The position numbers were made by a program, and so were the translations under genes. This document shows positions 16,007 to 24,872 of a DNA stretch of 64,000 nucleotides, piece by piece. Numbering within the stretch: the first letter of the stretch is position 1; every line of letters starts with the position of its first letter. Origin of the DNA: Candidimonas sp. SYP-B2681 (GTDB taxonomy: Bacteria > Pseudomonadota > Gammaproteobacteria > Burkholderiales > Burkholderiaceae_B). A model generated the notes under the pieces. The model had not been told where the DNA came from. It did not search any database and saw nothing but the letters and a program-made list of their open reading frames with translations. Location of the stretch: contig NZ_RYDV01000001.1 in assembly GCF_003971065.1 (NCBI RefSeq), positions 1 to 64,000 of the forward strand, given 5' to 3'.

Positions 16007-17221
16007 TTAGTTTCCCGGCGAGGGTACTGGCTGAGTGGTATGGGCAGCCCAGGTCAGAATCGCCGTCACGGCGGTCATGCTGGCGCTAAAGATCATGATG
16101 GCATAGGCCAGGCCCAGGCGATCAGATAACCAGCCCATGCCCAGTATCGGCACAATAGTGCCCAGATAGCCGACGATCATGTATGAGGACAGCAGGCCGG
16201 CGCGGCTTGCCGGCGTTGCCATTTTGTTCACCAGCGACATCCCGGCCAGGTTTGCCAGCCCATGGCCTAATGCGGTCGTCAGTGCGCTGAGCATGAAAAG
16301 CCAGATCAAGCCTGTATAGGTCGTGGCGATGAGTAGCAGGTTGCTTACTACCAGGGCGCCATAGCCGGCGACCGCATTCATTTTGTTTGGAACGCGTCTT
16401 GCCGCTAGCTGAAAGGTAGACGACAGAAACAGAATCGCTGCAATCGACGCCCCGCTTGCAGCCGGGCCGTGCCATGAAAGGATATCTTGCATGAAGCTGG
16501 GTGCCAACGATGCATAAAGGCTGAACATGCCGAAGGCGCTGAAGGCGCCCATGCTGCCAATCCAGAAAGGGCGGCTCAGGGCGCGTGGCGGCATCGTTAT
16601 CCGTGGCAGCAATTGCGTGAGCCAGTCCTTGCGGTGGTGTGCGCTTGCAGCCGGTGTCGATAAGGGCGGGATCCTTATCGTGAACAACGCGTAGATGGCA
16701 ATCAGGCCTAGCAGCAACGAGGGAAGGTAAGCGCTAAAAAGGGGTTTCGGAACCCATTGAGCAATCAACCCTCCCACCAAGGGGCCTAAGCCAAAACCCA
16801 AGGTCATGGCGAAGGTGGTTATGACAGCAGCGCGTTTGACATCCCCTGCTCGACTAAGTTGCGACATGCCGATAGAGGCTGACGTCGTGATCAGGCCGGA
16901 AGCCAGTCCGATGGCAAGGCGGCTGAGCATGAATGATTCGGGATTCCACGCCACCATCGAGAGCAGTACACCCAAGGTCACTACGATCAGACCCGCGCGC
17001 AGCATCGGCAGAAAGCCAAATCGATTGGTGAGCCTTCCCAGAAACAACAGGCTTGCCAGTACCCCGAACATGTAGATAGTGAAAATGACGGTGATGTCGC
17101 TGGCCTTGAGATGCCAGACATCTTGATACAGCGGGTAGAGGGGGCTGGCCAGCGCGGTGCCCATGACGCCCACGCACATTGCGAAACACACACGTGCCAT
17201 GGGAGACCATTGAACTGACAT
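16007..17221 (-). CDS. MFS transporter
   Basis: 404 aa with twelve predicted membrane segments. Between TM2 and TM3 is GRLTNRFGFLPMLRAG, an MFS motif A variant, and GLASGLITTSASIGMSQLS follows. The second half begins after a central loop with KDWLTQLLPRI. Most like the drug/sugar-efflux DHA1 sort. Stands alone; divergent from the MHS transporter across 251 bp that should carry both promoters. Substrate unknown. Confidence 0.87.
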   Translation of the reverse strand: MSVQWSPMARVCFAMCVGVMGTALASPLYPLYQDVWHLKASDITVIFTIYMFGVLASLLFLGRLTNRFGFLPMLRAGLIVVTLGVLLSMVAWNPESFMLSRLAIGLASGLITTSASIGMSQLSRAGDVKRAAVITTFAMTLGFGLGPLVGGLIAQWVPKPLFSAYLPSLLLGLIAIYALFTIRIPPLSTPAASAHHRKDWLTQLLPRITMPPRALSRPFWIGSMGAFSAFGMFSLYASLAPSFMQDILSWHGPAASGASIAAILFLSSTFQLAARRVPNKMNAVAGYGALVVSNLLLIATTYTGLIWLFMLSALTTALGHGLANLAGMSLVNKMATPASRAGLLSSYMIVGYLGTIVPILGMGWLSDRLGLAYAIMIFSASMTAVTAILTWAAHTTQPVPSPGN

Positions 17222-17472
17222 AGGGAAAAGGTAAGACTTAGATGCTGCCGAGTGCAGAATTAGCGCGCGACATGGGTGAGGTCAAAATACGTCGATGTGA
17301 CGGCCTATTCTACTCCCCGACAATATCCCTGCGGCCGAAGCTGACGCTCGGCGGAGCGAGTCGTTCTGCCGTGACGTACAATTTCCTATTGCCCGCATGG
17401 GGACGAGCTGCAGGATCCGATTAGATCCTTGGCGCTTGCCACGGCGCGGGGCCCGCCTGAATTGTTGAATTT

Positions 17473-18834
17473 ATGTCTGACACTACCACTACCACTGCAC
17501 CGTCCCAAACGCCAGTCAATCGACCTTCGCGCGTCATCTTGGCCAGCCTCATTGGGACTACCATCGAATTCTACGATTTCTACGTCTACGCGACGGCCGC
17601 CGTGCTGGTTTTTCCTCATTTGTTCTTCCCTACTGGGAACGAGACGACCGCTCTGTTGGCCTCTTTCGCGGTGTTCGGGGCGGCCATGGTTGCCCGTCCC
17701 CTGGGCGCGATTTATTTCGGCCATCTCGGCGACAAAGTCGGTCGCAAGGTGACGCTTGTGGCAGCCCTTCTTACTATGGGTATCGCGACCGTCCTCATCG
17801 GCCTGCTGCCGACTTATCAGACCGTCGGCTGGCTTGCTCCCTTGCTGCTGGTCATACTTCGCCTGGCGCAGGGCTTTGCCATTGGGGGCGAGTGGTCGGG
17901 AGCGGCGTTGGTTGCCACCGAGAACGCGCCCAAGGGCAAACGCGCCTTGTATGGCACCTTTCCGCAGCTGGGTGCGCCCCTCGGCTTTATTATTGCGAAC
18001 GGTCTGTTTCTGATTGTGGCGGCTATGCTGCCTTCTGATGACCCGTCTCGTCCGTCGGATGCATTCCTGGCGTGGGGGTGGCGCATTCCGTTTATCTTTT
18101 CAGCGGTAATGGTCATCGTGGGTCTTTGGGTACGCCTGACCCTGATCGAGAGTAGCGTCTTCACCAACGCTGTGTCCGCTGGAAAAGTGGTAAAGCGACC
18201 GCTAGGCGAGGTGGTTCGCAAGCACTGGAGGGAACTCATTCTTGGCACCTTCTACATGCTGGCAACCTACGTGCTGTTCTACCTGATGACAACGTTTTCG
18301 CTAAGCTATGGCCGCGCTCCGACTGACCCAGGGCCGGGCCAGCTGGGCGGTTTAGGCTATGGCTACAACACCTTCGTGCTGATGTTGATTGCAGGTGTAC
18401 TGTTCTTCGCAATTTTTACGCTGGTGTCGGGCCCTTTGGCCGATAAGTTCGGCCGGCGCAAGACGTTAATTGTCGTCACCCTGGGCATTATCCTGTTTGG
18501 ATTGGTTTGGGAACCGATGCTGGGTGCTGGCTTTATAGGGGTCATGCTGTGGCTGATCATCGGCTTTATCCTGATGGGTCTGACGTTCGGGCCTATGGGC
18601 GCCTTGCTGCCCGAACTCTTTCCTACTCATGTGCGTTACACCGGTTCGGGTATTTCCTATAACGTTTCATCAATTCTTGGCGCTGCGGTGGCTCCGTTCA
18701 TTGCGGTTTGGCTGTGGAGCATGGCAGACGGAAGCCCGGCCCTAGTCGGTATTTACTTAACCGTCATGGGCCTGATTACGCTGATGGCACTAGTGCTCGG
18801 TAAAGAAACCAAGGATGTGGAAATCGATTCGTGA
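17473..18834 (+). CDS. MFS transporter, metabolite:proton symporter (MHS/ShiA-ProP type)
   Basis: 453 aa, twelve membrane segments. MHS hallmarks: RVILASLIGTTIEFYDFYVYATAA at the start, GHLGDKVGRKVTLVAALLTMG (motif A) in the TM2-3 loop, FAIGGEWSGAALVATENAP after TM4, and GPLADKFGRRKTLIVVTLG in the second half. Members import organic acids or osmolytes such as shikimate, alpha-ketoglutarate, citrate or proline with protons. No catabolic genes adjoin it, so the substrate is not suggested by context. Ends at a hairpin shared with the convergent small gene. Confidence 0.92.
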   Translation: MSDTTTTTAPSQTPVNRPSRVILASLIGTTIEFYDFYVYATAAVLVFPHLFFPTGNETTALLASFAVFGAAMVARPLGAIYFGHLGDKVGRKVTLVAALLTMGIATVLIGLLPTYQTVGWLAPLLLVILRLAQGFAIGGEWSGAALVATENAPKGKRALYGTFPQLGAPLGFIIANGLFLIVAAMLPSDDPSRPSDAFLAWGWRIPFIFSAVMVIVGLWVRLTLIESSVFTNAVSAGKVVKRPLGEVVRKHWRELILGTFYMLATYVLFYLMTTFSLSYGRAPTDPGPGQLGGLGYGYNTFVLMLIAGVLFFAIFTLVSGPLADKFGRRKTLIVVTLGIILFGLVWEPMLGAGFIGVMLWLIIGFILMGLTFGPMGALLPELFPTHVRYTGSGISYNVSSILGAAVAPFIAVWLWSMADGSPALVGIYLTVMGLITLMALVLGKETKDVEIDS

Positions 18835-18851
18835 TGGTATCCCGCGCGATG

Positions 18852-18877
18852 CAAGGGATTCAGTCGTTGAATCCTTG
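18852..18877. terminator. Hairpin between convergent genes
   Basis: CAAGGGATTCA, loop GTCGT, TGAATCCTTG, followed by TTT: stem of about 10 bp with one bulged G. It overlaps the last codons of the 70-aa minus-strand gene and follows the MHS gene by 17 bp, so it can act as the terminator for the MHS transcript. Confidence 0.5.
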
Positions 18878-19072
18878 TTTCCCGTTCATTCGTTCAATAT
18901 TTCTTGCTTCCAGTAGTGCTTCGAGCGCTCGTTGAAGAATGTGCTCGCTATCTTGTGGCTCGTCCGAGCGTTGCCGCCACAAGAAATCAAGTACGCCAAT
19001 TCCAATGATCACCATCGGGCTGATAAAGAACAGGATAGCCCAGTCGACCTTATTCCAATCCACGCCTTCCAT
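18860..19072 (-). CDS. Small membrane protein, 70 aa
   Basis: One hydrophobic segment (WAILFFISPMVIIGIGVLDFLW, residues about 11-32) followed by a charged helix (HILQRALEALLEARNIERMN). The ribosome site AAGGGGAAAATC just before ATG 19072 is strong. No known family. Single-span inner membrane protein with a cytosolic helical tail; function unknown. Confidence 0.6.
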   Translation of the reverse strand: MEGVDWNKVDWAILFFISPMVIIGIGVLDFLWRQRSDEPQDSEHILQRALEALLEARNIERMNGKQGFND

Positions 19073-19366
19073 GATTTTCCCCTTTGACGTCGCGTATTAA
19101 CTTCGTAGGTTCGGTAGCTTGTGAGGTCTGCGCCGGAAATCCTCCGACTGGATTCCCGGCCATGCAGCATCGCCGCCTCGATTAGGTTTCGTTGAAAAGA
19201 TAATGCACGCGCGGATGCCATTGAAATATTCCGCTGCATTGGCGAACGTTGCAACAGTCTTTTTGGCCCCTTCCAGTTTCGGCTTTGCCGCAGTAAATAG
19301 TGCTGCGGTTTCCTGGCCCGGCGCTTGCTGTAGTCGCATGTCAGGTGTTTTTTTGGAGATCGCATT

Positions 19367-19684
19367 ATGGTTAAAGACAAAGATTTGGAATTGGCACAGC
19401 AAAGTCGCGAATTCGAGGAAGAAGTCAGCTTAGTAAAGACCGGCAGAACAGAGCCTGTCTTGGGGCCAAGTGACTCTTCTGACTCGGGACAAGATATTCC
19501 GCTGGGCATGCCGGATACCGACAGCGACAGGGAAAATACGGGCGAACGGCCACAGGTCGAGAATACCGGCGAGGAACCGCTGAACGAGGATATCGAAGCC
19601 GACAAGATCGTATCCGAAGACGACGTCGGCCTTGCACGAACGCCGCCTGATCCTGAGCGTAATGGCGGCCTGGATGAGCGCTAG
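19367..19684 (+). CDS. Acidic hypothetical protein, 105 aa
   Basis: Starts at ATG 19367 with GGAGATCGC before it. Strongly acidic and hydrophilic (EEEVSLVKTGRTEPVLG, EPLNEDIEADKIVSEDDVG), no membrane segment and probably disordered. Followed within 25 bp by a strong intrinsic hairpin, which supports it as a real transcript. I recognise no family. Confidence 0.55.
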   Translation: MVKDKDLELAQQSREFEEEVSLVKTGRTEPVLGPSDSSDSGQDIPLGMPDTDSDRENTGERPQVENTGEEPLNEDIEADKIVSEDDVGLARTPPDPERNGGLDER

Positions 19685-19708
19685 AATGTTGTTGACCTGA
19701 AGACTCAA

Positions 19709-19736
19709 ACTGAACCGGCCCCTGGGCCGGTTCAGT
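19709..19736. terminator. Perfect 13-bp inverted repeat terminator
   Basis: ACTGAACCGGCCC pairs with GGGCCGGTTCAGT around a two-base centre, followed by CTTTAT. It lies between the convergent acidic-protein gene and the LysR gene and can serve both strands, although the T-run is short. Confidence 0.7.
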
Positions 19737-19751
19737 CTTTATAGTGAATGT

Positions 19752-20630
19752 CTATTTAGAGGCGTCGTATTCTTCTATGGCCGCCTTTAAAAAGACTTCC
19801 ACCAATTGAAGCCTTGGCGAGGACCGAGACCAAATTAGGCCGAAACGCCGGGGAGCACAAGGGCTGGGAAGCGGAATACTTAGTACATTGAGGCCTTGCT
19901 TCCAAAGGTGCCAGGCATGGGGAACAATTGCCACACCCAGCCCTTTGTTCACCATCAACGCAATAGCCTCAATAGAGGCAAGCTCGAACCGTTCTTTGGG
20001 AGCGATGGCAGCATTTTTTAGATATTCTTCTATTTGCTGGCCCACCCAAGTGCCTTTGTCGTAACGGATAAAGGGCTCGTGCTTCAACAAGTCATGTGCA
20101 TCCTTGCCTTGGTGTCTGGCCGATGCCAATAAAACGAAATGCTCTTCACTCAACAGGCGCCAGCCTAATCGTTTAGGAAGCTCAAATGGCGGCTCCAAGG
20201 CAATGGCGGCATCAAGCTCATTGTTCTCAACGCACGGATAGAATTCGCTGGATAAACCGGGGCGTATGGAAACTTGCAAGGACGGGTATCGGTCGATCAG
20301 CATGGCCAAAATATTTGGGATTGTGCTGATCAATGACGTGTTGCCCGCGCCCAGCCTGAGCTCGCCTTTTATTTCCTGGGTGTTAGCCAATGCGCTTAAC
20401 GAATCGATGTCGTCCAAAATTTTCTGTGATGTCTCCAGAATGCGAAAACCGGCATTGCTCAAGTGCACCGTTTTTCCTGACCGCGATATAAGGGTTGTTC
20501 CCAGCTCGCCTTCTAACGCTTTCATCTGCTGAGCCACTGCGCCGTGCGTGATATTCAGGCGTCGCGCGGCTTCGGCCATTGAACCGTATCGGTGCACGGC
20601 CAGTAACGTGTTCAGAAATTTGCTGTTCAT
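19752..20630 (-). CDS. LysR-family regulator of the CoA-lyase cluster
   Basis: 292 aa. Helix-turn-helix at residues about 3-60 (FLNTLLAVHRYGSMAEAARRLNITHGAVAQQMKALEGELGTTLISRSG), effector domain from residue 90. Divergent from the CitE-like lyase gene with only 89 bp between starts, so it is the natural activator of lyase, Bug receptor and CoA-transferase. The inducer would be the carboxylate taken up or its CoA ester; inferred from arrangement. Confidence 0.9.
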   Translation of the reverse strand: MNSKFLNTLLAVHRYGSMAEAARRLNITHGAVAQQMKALEGELGTTLISRSGKTVHLSNAGFRILETSQKILDDIDSLSALANTQEIKGELRLGAGNTSLISTIPNILAMLIDRYPSLQVSIRPGLSSEFYPCVENNELDAAIALEPPFELPKRLGWRLLSEEHFVLLASARHQGKDAHDLLKHEPFIRYDKGTWVGQQIEEYLKNAAIAPKERFELASIEAIALMVNKGLGVAIVPHAWHLWKQGLNVLSIPLPSPCAPRRFGLIWSRSSPRLQLVEVFLKAAIEEYDASK

Positions 20631-20719
20631 AACGATAGAATATATATCTTTTGACGGTAGCGAACAATACGCTAGGCTTGGTAGGTGTTGTGCATAATTG
20701 CCTTACAAGGAGATTAATA

Positions 20720-21598
20720 ATGCGCAGCAAATTATTTGTACCCGCTTCGCGGCCCGAGCTGTTCGCTAAAGCACTACGTAGCCAGGCCGATGCGATCAGT
20801 TTTGACTTGGAAGACTCGGTCTTGCATGACCGCAAGGGCTATGCTCGCGACGAACTAACCAGGCTATTTGATAGCAGGGCGTTCGCGCAAACAAAACATG
20901 AAACGCGCAAGACCATAATCGTTCGAATCAATCCGCTGGGCTCCGACTATTTTGCCGACGACTTGAAGGTCGCCTGCCATGCCAACGTCGATATTATCAA
21001 TATGCCTAAAATCGATTCGGCCGAAGACGTCCTGAACGTTGTCGAGCTACTGATCAAGGCCGAGGACGCCGCGAATGCGGCATCGAACAAGAAGTCAAAC
21101 ATAAAAATACTGGCCAATATCGAGACACCTCTTGCGCTTCATAATGCAGCTGGCATCGCATCAGCTCACCCCAAAGTTTGGGGGTTGCAGTTGGGCTTGG
21201 GGGATCTGTTCGAGCCTTTAAGCATTGGCCGTTACGACGCGCAGAACGTGCATGCGGCAATGTTCGCCTTGCGTATGGCGGCAGCCCGCGCGGATTGCAT
21301 CGTCTATGACTCGGCCTATGCCGATGTGGCCAATATCGACGGCTATCGTCAAGAGGCCCTGCAAGCCAAGAGCATAGGCTTTCTTGGCAAAACCTGCATA
21401 CATCCTAGTCAGATAAATGTCGCCAATGACGTGTTCAGCCCGACTCAGCAAGAAATCGCCTGGGCTGAGAAAGTGGTCGCTGCGTCGGCGAAAAATGATG
21501 TCAATGGGGCTTACCTCGTTGACGGAAAAATGATTGATGCGCCATTTGTTGCTCGGGCTCAATCAATAATTAATCAGGCGAAAACACGCACGACGTAA
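20720..21598 (+). CDS. CitE-like CoA lyase (HpcH/HpaI aldolase family)
   Basis: 292 aa from ATG 20720, preceded by AAGGAGATTAATA; the frame is open earlier but that part is promoter. Signatures: MRSKLFVPASRPELFAKAL at the N-terminus, DAISFDLEDSVLHDRKGYAR (acid pair), VRINPLGSDYFADDL, ILANIETPLALHNAAGIAS (metal-binding Glu), and GLQLGLGDLFEPL. These are the TIM-barrel residues of citrate lyase beta/malyl-CoA/citramalyl-CoA lyases. Expected to split a 3-hydroxyacyl-CoA into acetyl-CoA (or propionyl-CoA) and a 2-oxoacid. Followed by the Bug receptor and the CoA-transferase that could make its thioester substrate. Confidence 0.88.
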   Translation: MRSKLFVPASRPELFAKALRSQADAISFDLEDSVLHDRKGYARDELTRLFDSRAFAQTKHETRKTIIVRINPLGSDYFADDLKVACHANVDIINMPKIDSAEDVLNVVELLIKAEDAANAASNKKSNIKILANIETPLALHNAAGIASAHPKVWGLQLGLGDLFEPLSIGRYDAQNVHAAMFALRMAAARADCIVYDSAYADVANIDGYRQEALQAKSIGFLGKTCIHPSQINVANDVFSPTQQEIAWAEKVVAASAKNDVNGAYLVDGKMIDAPFVARAQSIINQAKTRTT

Positions 21599-21631
21599 GC
21601 GCGTCGTTAATCGCCCTATCGGAGACAAGAC

Positions 21632-22642
21632 ATGACAAAACAAGAAATAGTACCGAAGAATAAATGGCCGGCCGGTTTCGCCAGTGCGCTGCTAATGATG
21701 GCTGTAGCCCTTGGGCTCGCACCAGCCGCCCATGCCGCGGCATCCTTTCCTAATGGTCAGCCGATTACCTTGGTTGTGCCGTATCCGCCGGGCGGCTCTA
21801 ACGATTCGTTTGCGCGCGCCGTTGGCGCCAAACTGGGCGCGTTACTCGATACTTCGGTGGTAATCGTCAATAAAGGAGGGGCAGGGGGGTCGATCGGTAC
21901 CGCCCAGGTCGCCAGGGCGAAGCCCGATGGTTACACGCTGGTAGCGGTTTCTTCCAGCTTTACAACGAACGCAGCGATACAGGAAAACTTGCCGTTTGAC
22001 GCTGAGAAAGATTTCAAAGCGGTGGCGTTGATGGCAAAGGGTCCCTTTATCGTCGCTGTGAAAGGCAGCTTGCCGGTGAAAACAATGGCCGATTTGATTG
22101 CCTTGGCGAAAAAAGATCCAGGTGGGATCAACTACTCATCCTCTGGGCCTGGCAGCAGTAATCAGTTCGCGACCGAAATGCTCAATTCGGCAGCGGGAAT
22201 CAAGATGACGCATGTGCCGTACCGCGGCATGGGACCGGCAACCGTGGCATTGATGAGCGACCAGGTGGATGTATTGGTCGCCAGCGGTCCGTCAATTCTG
22301 CCCGCCATCAACACCGGAAAAGCCAGGGCTATCGCTATTACGAGCGCGAAGGCTAGCCCTATCGCTCCCGATCTTAAGCCGGTATCTGATGTCGTGCCCG
22401 GCTATGAATTCGGCTTGTGGTGGGGGATTCTTGCCCCGGCCGGCACACCCGAAGCCATCATCAACAAGCTGAACAAAGCAGTGCAAGACGTCGTGACTAC
22501 GCAAGAAATGAAAGACTTTTTCGTCGGTGAAGGTGCAGAGTTCGCGACCGCATCGGCACAAGACTATCAACAAATGATCAAGGATGATCTTGTTCGCTGG
22601 AGGCGAGTGGCCGCCGAAAGCAACATTACCGTCCAAAAGTAA
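21632..22642 (+). CDS. Bug-family (TctC) solute receptor
   Basis: 336 aa; signal peptide about residues 1-36 ending AHAA. Bug loops are clear: NGQPITLVVPYPPGGSNDSFARAVG and VNKGGAGGSIGTAQVARAKPDGYTLVAVS. Ribosome site GGAGACAAGAC sits before ATG 21632. Lies 33 bp after the lyase gene, so it probably binds the carboxylate that the cluster degrades. As with the other Bug here, no TctAB membrane genes adjoin. Confidence 0.92.
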   Translation: MTKQEIVPKNKWPAGFASALLMMAVALGLAPAAHAAASFPNGQPITLVVPYPPGGSNDSFARAVGAKLGALLDTSVVIVNKGGAGGSIGTAQVARAKPDGYTLVAVSSSFTTNAAIQENLPFDAEKDFKAVALMAKGPFIVAVKGSLPVKTMADLIALAKKDPGGINYSSSGPGSSNQFATEMLNSAAGIKMTHVPYRGMGPATVALMSDQVDVLVASGPSILPAINTGKARAIAITSAKASPIAPDLKPVSDVVPGYEFGLWWGILAPAGTPEAIINKLNKAVQDVVTTQEMKDFFVGEGAEFATASAQDYQQMIKDDLVRWRRVAAESNITVQK

Positions 22643-22689
22643 GGTCGCGTGGCGCCTGGTCGTCAGCGTAAGGTTCAAAGCTCAACAGA

Positions 22690-23922
22690 ATGGGTCCGTC
22701 TATGCCAGTACAAAGTTCATCGCCGTTATCAGGCATTAAGGTTCTAGATTTAAGTGCTTATATAGCGGGCCCATATGGCTGCAGTCTATTGGCCGATTTA
22801 GGCGCGGAAGTTATCAAGATTGAACCGCCTGACGGCGATAACCTACGCAAGTATCCGTCTACCCTAGAGGCCGAAAGTCGTGCCTTTCTAGGGGTGAATC
22901 GGGGCAAGACCGGCCTATGTGTCGATCTTAAAAAGGACGCCGGCTACGACGTGCTTGTCAGGCTGGTGCAACAGGCCGACGTACTCGTCCATAACTTCAG
23001 GCCGTCAGTGCCGCCTCGACTGAAGATAGACTACGAGACTCTTAAGCGTATCAACCCGAGGCTGATCTACTGCTCTATGACCGGGTACGGAAAAACCGGC
23101 CCGCTGGCCGATAAGGCCGGTTACGACCAAGTGCTGCAAGCACGTAGTGGCATATGTTCGGCGCAGGGAAGTAAAGACCAGCCTGAAATTGTCTATGGCT
23201 CTGCCGTCGACTATTACGCCGCGTCGATGGTTTCCACCGGCGTAACCGCCGCGCTGTATCAACGCGAACGTACGGGGCAGGGTCAAGAGGTTAGCGTGTC
23301 GTTGCTGGGTAGTGCACTTGCCATGCAGTCCGCGCGCCTGATCATGACCGAGGACGAGCCTAAGCATATTGATCGTGATATGCGGTCGGGCGGCATTACC
23401 GGCATCCATCCGACTCAAAGCGGGCACCTTTATATATCCGCCAATACACCCCACTTCTGGAATGCTTTATGCACGTTGGTCGGTGTGCCAGAACTCGCTC
23501 GCGATGAAAGGTATGACTCGGTGAAGAAACGGGCTAAGCACGCTGATGAGCTCGTCCCCATTATTCGCAGGGCACTTCAGGCAAAAACGGCGATGCAATG
23601 GGAGGAGTTATTTGGCGTATCGGTGCCATGCTCTGCAGTTCGGCATGTCGAAGATATGTTCGATGACGTACAGGTGTCCGAACAAGGGTTTGTTGTCGAG
23701 CTCCATCATCCCAAAGTGGGCCACTATAAAGGCATCGCGAAGTTGATCAAGTTTAGCGGTGAAGCGACTGGAGTCCCCACGTTTGGGGCACCCACGTTGG
23801 GCCAGCATTCGCAAAGCATTCTGCGCCAATTGGGCTACAGCGACGACCAGATCCAGCTGGCGTTACGTTCGGGCGCGGTGGTCGATGGCGGCGTTGCCGT
23901 CGATTCTGCCGCCATAAGATAG
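22690..23922 (+). CDS. CoA-transferase, CaiB/BaiF family (type III)
   Basis: 410 aa (a second Met at 22702 is also possible). Signatures: LSGIKVLDLSAYIAGPYGCSLLADLGAEVIKIEPPDGDN at the N-terminus, FLGVNRGKTGLCVDLKK, then DVLVHNFRPSVPPRLKIDYETL with the Asn-Phe-Arg-Pro motif, and IYCSMTGYGKTGPLADKAGYDQVLQA. The usual catalytic Asp is expected near residue 178 (YGSAVDYYAAS). Moves CoA between carboxylates. With the CitE-like lyase it makes a two-step route: activate a hydroxy- or dicarboxylate, then cleave it. Confidence 0.92.
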   Translation: MGPSMPVQSSSPLSGIKVLDLSAYIAGPYGCSLLADLGAEVIKIEPPDGDNLRKYPSTLEAESRAFLGVNRGKTGLCVDLKKDAGYDVLVRLVQQADVLVHNFRPSVPPRLKIDYETLKRINPRLIYCSMTGYGKTGPLADKAGYDQVLQARSGICSAQGSKDQPEIVYGSAVDYYAASMVSTGVTAALYQRERTGQGQEVSVSLLGSALAMQSARLIMTEDEPKHIDRDMRSGGITGIHPTQSGHLYISANTPHFWNALCTLVGVPELARDERYDSVKKRAKHADELVPIIRRALQAKTAMQWEELFGVSVPCSAVRHVEDMFDDVQVSEQGFVVELHHPKVGHYKGIAKLIKFSGEATGVPTFGAPTLGQHSQSILRQLGYSDDQIQLALRSGAVVDGGVAVDSAAIR

Positions 23923-24076
23923 CCGCTTGTTCGGCAGGTCTCGGAAATCGGCAATTAGCTTGTCTACCAACAGCGAAACCCACGGCTACGGGCCTCCATG
24001 ACTTTCCAGGCACAGTCTTGTACGAGCCAAAGTGCCGTCAATGACGCGGGTATTCCATGATGTTTTCTCTGGATAG

Positions 24077-24097
24077 GCCTGTGGTAAAACCACAGGC
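24077..24097. promoter_or_regulatory. Perfect 21-bp palindrome at FadR-type regulator start (candidate operator)
   Basis: GCCTGTGGT, AAA, ACCACAGGC: 9+9 perfect symmetry, ending at the base before ATG 24098. The core TGGT-N3-ACCA is the usual operator form of FadR-subfamily GntR proteins. Its position implies autoregulation by blocking transcription or translation start. No second copy was spotted before the dehydrogenase gene. Confidence 0.65.
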
Positions 24098-24838
24098 ATG
24101 ACCGGAGCCACAACGATTCTTCGAGCCCAAGACGAGGCCAAGCAAGGTTACGAGAAAGTTTTTCTTTTTCTGCGAGAAAAACTTCTTGGTGGCTCGCTTC
24201 GTCCCGGCGACTTGCTGCTTCCCGAGCGGGAACTGGCCGAACACCTGGACGTCAGCCGCCCCGTCGTTCGCGAAGCGCTGCGCGCTTTAGCCATGATGGG
24301 TGTGGTGGACATCCGCGAAAGGGTCGGTACGTTCGTGAAGAAACCGGATGCGTCCGTTCTGGGTGATATTTTCGCGTTTACGCTGGCACAAGATGGTGGT
24401 CTTATTGAAGACATCATGCAGGCACGAATTGCTATCGAATGCCAAGCCATTCGCCTTGCCTGTCAGCGAATAACGCCGCAAGATCTTGAAGACATCAGCC
24501 GAGCGCTTCAACTTATTAAAACGACCATTGATTCGCCGCAAGATGGCGGCATGGCCGACTTCGAGTTCCATTCTGCGATTGTGCGCGCCAGCAAATCAGA
24601 AACACTGATCAGCATGTACAAGGCCATGCATCCCTTGTTTATCCGCCTGCACAAAGAAAGGCGTGAGGTCGTCGACGTGGATCCCGATCTCAAGGCGCAG
24701 ATTATCGAGGATCATCGAAAAATATTTCGTGCATTGGCCGAGAAAGACGAGCAGGGTGCTGATGAACAGCTCCGTATCCATTTTCAGATCGGGGATGAAA
24801 GACGATACAAGGCGACCTTTAAAACAGCATTGATATAA
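24098..24838 (+). CDS. GntR-family regulator, FadR subfamily
   Basis: 246 aa. Winged helix at residues about 18-80 (GYEKVFLFLREKLLGGSLRPGDLLLPERELAEHLDVSRPVVREALRALAMMGVVDI), then a helical FCD ligand domain (residues 95-235) with metal-site histidines in DFEFHSAIVRAS and the later DHRKIFRAL and HFQIGDE. First gene of the dehydrogenase/ABC/kinase cluster and preceded by its likely operator. FCD proteins sense organic acids or sugar acids. Confidence 0.9.
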   Translation: MTGATTILRAQDEAKQGYEKVFLFLREKLLGGSLRPGDLLLPERELAEHLDVSRPVVREALRALAMMGVVDIRERVGTFVKKPDASVLGDIFAFTLAQDGGLIEDIMQARIAIECQAIRLACQRITPQDLEDISRALQLIKTTIDSPQDGGMADFEFHSAIVRASKSETLISMYKAMHPLFIRLHKERREVVDVDPDLKAQIIEDHRKIFRALAEKDEQGADEQLRIHFQIGDERRYKATFKTALI

Positions 24839-24872
24839 CCCGCGCCGGGGCTGCGTCCCGGCAAGGAGACAA

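Noticed and set aside
19009-19605. 198-aa minus-strand frame
   Set aside because: Ser/Arg-rich antisense of the acidic-protein gene and the start of the 70-aa membrane protein gene; no ribosome site.
14270-22642. Complete tripartite tricarboxylate transporter
   Set aside because: Two TctC/Bug receptors are present, but no TctA or TctB gene lies near either one.
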